From assembly GCA_903873955.1 (NCBI GenBank), contig CAIQQL010000113.1, positions 1-6,390 on the forward strand: a stretch of 6,390 bases of DNA, written 5' to 3'. The first letter of the stretch is position 1. Each line of letters opens with the position of its first letter. The notes beneath the pieces are model-generated. The model was not told where the DNA came from. It ran no database searches and saw only the letters and a program-made list of their open reading frames with translations. A program made the position numbers and the translations under genes. Positions 5,231-6,390 of the stretch are shown here, piece after piece. The stretch comes from an uncultured archaeon. GTDB lineage: Archaea; Nanobdellota; Nanobdellia; Pacearchaeales; GW2011-AR1.

Positions 5231-6390
5231 TTAGTACCAGACAATGACTCGACCAGCACCGCCAGTACCAACATTAGAAGCTCCTCCTCCAGGTACCTGC
5301 CCATTGTTCTGATGGGAAACAAGGCTTGCAAGAGCGCCTACGCCTCCCGCGCCACCATTCGCACCCATGCCTCCATTACCGATAGACGAGCCTTGCTGAC
5401 CAGAAATCGTGATATCTCCAGTCCCAAAACCGACCACCCCACCAGCAATTGCTCCCCCAGTGGCAGAAACAGAACTGCCAAACTGACTCGTACCAGAGAC
5501 AATAGTTGTAGCACCAATATTGCAGGACGTTCCACCAACACCAACGACAATAGGTACAGATATTGCCCCCGAAGGAATATTGACTATGCTTTTTGCATAT
5601 CCTCCTCCGCTCCCTCCAGAGGGATTTGCGTTTCTTCCACCACAGGTTCCACCTCCACCTCCGCCACCTCCCCAGACCTCAACTAAAACTCGGGTGACTC
5701 CTTTAGGAACAACCCATACGCCTTGACCAGGCGATGAAGCGCCCCAGCTGCTAATAGCACCGCTTTCAGAGTCTTTTGCGGAAGCATAATCAAAAACAGT
5801 GTAATGGGTAAAAGAACCGCCGGAAGCAGAAGGATTCCCTCCGGAAGAAGAGGAGTCGATAAACCCTAACACTGAAACAGAAACAGAATAACTAGTAAAC
5901 TGAGCAGAATAGACCTTCACATCCATTTTTCCTTGGGAGTCAAGTTGCTGCACGGTGGTAAGAGTGTTACCCATGTTGCTATTGACAAAAAGACTGGCCT
6001 GATCAGTGGTGGTTCCTGTCTTTCGGAAGGAAACTTGATTAGCACTAGTATAATACACGCTAAGGATTGCTAGGCTGTTAGGATGCGCTCGAAGTGTGGG
6101 ATTATCGATGGTTGTCCATCCGAGACCTGCCCCAACACCCCCGCTAGAAGAAAAGACTTGAACAGGAGCATCAAACCAAGTGACTGCAGCTGAACCACCC
6201 CCAATCCCACTTCCAACCCCGTTTTCTAATAATTCCTGCACAGTTTTGAGTGAACCGTCACTTTTCATCTTCACCACAGTTTCATCTGCACTATGGCCGA
6301 CAACCTGGGCAGAGGTGGCAGGAGCGTTGAAATTCGTATTATAGGAAAGGACAAAACTGAAACTGGTCAAGACGACAAGACTGATAAGAA
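5231..6390 (-). CDS. Secreted glycine-rich surface protein (5' end beyond window)
   Basis: The open frame runs off the right edge. A TTG at 6370 is not the true start, because the frame continues upstream as LISLVV and joins TSFSFVLSY to make a signal peptide or membrane anchor core. About 385 residues are visible. After the signal comes a short stalk, then a beta-rich, Ser/Thr/Val-rich domain of roughly 110 residues that I do not recognise, then a Ser/Gly linker. The last 160 or so residues form a glycine-rich domain that opens with WVVPKGVTRVLVEVWG and eight glycines, and closes with GGAGRVIVWY. This layout is well known from glycine-rich domains of phage tail and surface proteins. It has two Cys that could form a disulfide. 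The role is probably cell-surface adhesion or structure. It is convergent with the copper operon and shows no metal motif, so the two are probably unrelated. Confidence 0.8.
   Translation of the reverse strand, partial: LISLVVLTSFSFVLSYNTNFNAPATSAQVVGHSADETVVKMKSDGSLKTVQELLENGVGSGIGGGSAAVTWFDAPVQVFSSSGGVGAGLGWTTIDNPTLRAHPNSLAILSVYYTSANQVSFRKTGTTTDQASLFVNSNMGNTLTTVQQLDSQGKMDVKVYSAQFTSYSVSVSVLGFIDSSSSGGNPSASGGSFTHYTVFDYASAKDSESGAISSWGASSPGQGVWVVPKGVTRVLVEVWGGGGGGGGTCGGRNANPSGGSGGGYAKSIVNIPSGAISVPIVVGVGGTSCNIGATTIVSGTSQFGSSVSATGGAIAGGVVGFGTGDITISGQQGSSIGNGGMGANGGAGGVGALASLVSHQNNGQVPGGGASNVGTGGAGRVIVWY

Noticed and set aside
5312..5726. Forward open frames opposite the glycine-rich protein
   Set aside because: They are antisense shadows; the Pro/Ser/Thr-rich products simply reflect GGN-rich coding on the other strand.
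6368..6370. TTG as the start codon of the glycine-rich protein
   Set aside because: The frame stays open to the window edge and the upstream residues complete a signal-peptide core, so the true start is outside.

Overview
The window looks archaeal, and a small-genome (DPANN-type) lineage is possible but unproven. Two start codons, one on each strand, sit about 26-28 bases downstream of the centre of a TATA-box-like element, which is the geometry of leaderless archaeal transcripts. Genes inside the operon instead use Shine-Dalgarno sequences or overlapping stop/start codons. No rRNA, tRNA, CRISPR array, insertion sequence or origin was seen.

Left edge (1-734): the last 19 codons of an unidentified forward gene end tail-to-tail, with a 4-base overlap, against an unidentified reverse gene (58-441) that has its own TATA box. 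An AT-rich spacer follows. It carries two related inverted repeats (545-560 and 597-618), then the TATA box and candidate operator of the next gene.

Centre (735-5116): a compact seven-gene forward operon that reads as a copper(I) sensing, export and sequestration system. In order it encodes an ArsR-type repressor with a Cys/His-rich C-terminus, an 85-residue two-span membrane protein with a Gly/Met/Cys loop, a free-standing HMA copper chaperone (CopZ-like), a P1B-1 Cu(I) ATPase without its own HMA domain (CopA), an unrecognised polytopic membrane protein, and two tandem membrane-anchored cupredoxin-like proteins. The unrecognised protein has a strict glycine-every-fourth-residue zipper interleaved with methionines. 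The cupredoxins carry a Cys plus Cys-x-Met-x-Met ligand set, and the first ends in a Gly/Cys tail. The first four junctions overlap and the last two gaps are 4 and 12 bases, so translation is probably coupled throughout.

Inferred working model: copper releases the repressor from the TATA-overlapping operator; the HMA protein passes Cu(I) to the ATPase; the ATPase exports it; the surface cupredoxins bind it outside. The glycine/methionine membrane protein would bind or conduct Cu(I) within the membrane.

Right edge (5117-6390): a palindrome-dense convergent spacer probably terminates transcription from both sides. Beyond it, on the reverse strand, is a secreted or surface-anchored glycine-rich protein. 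Its N-terminus lies beyond the window edge.
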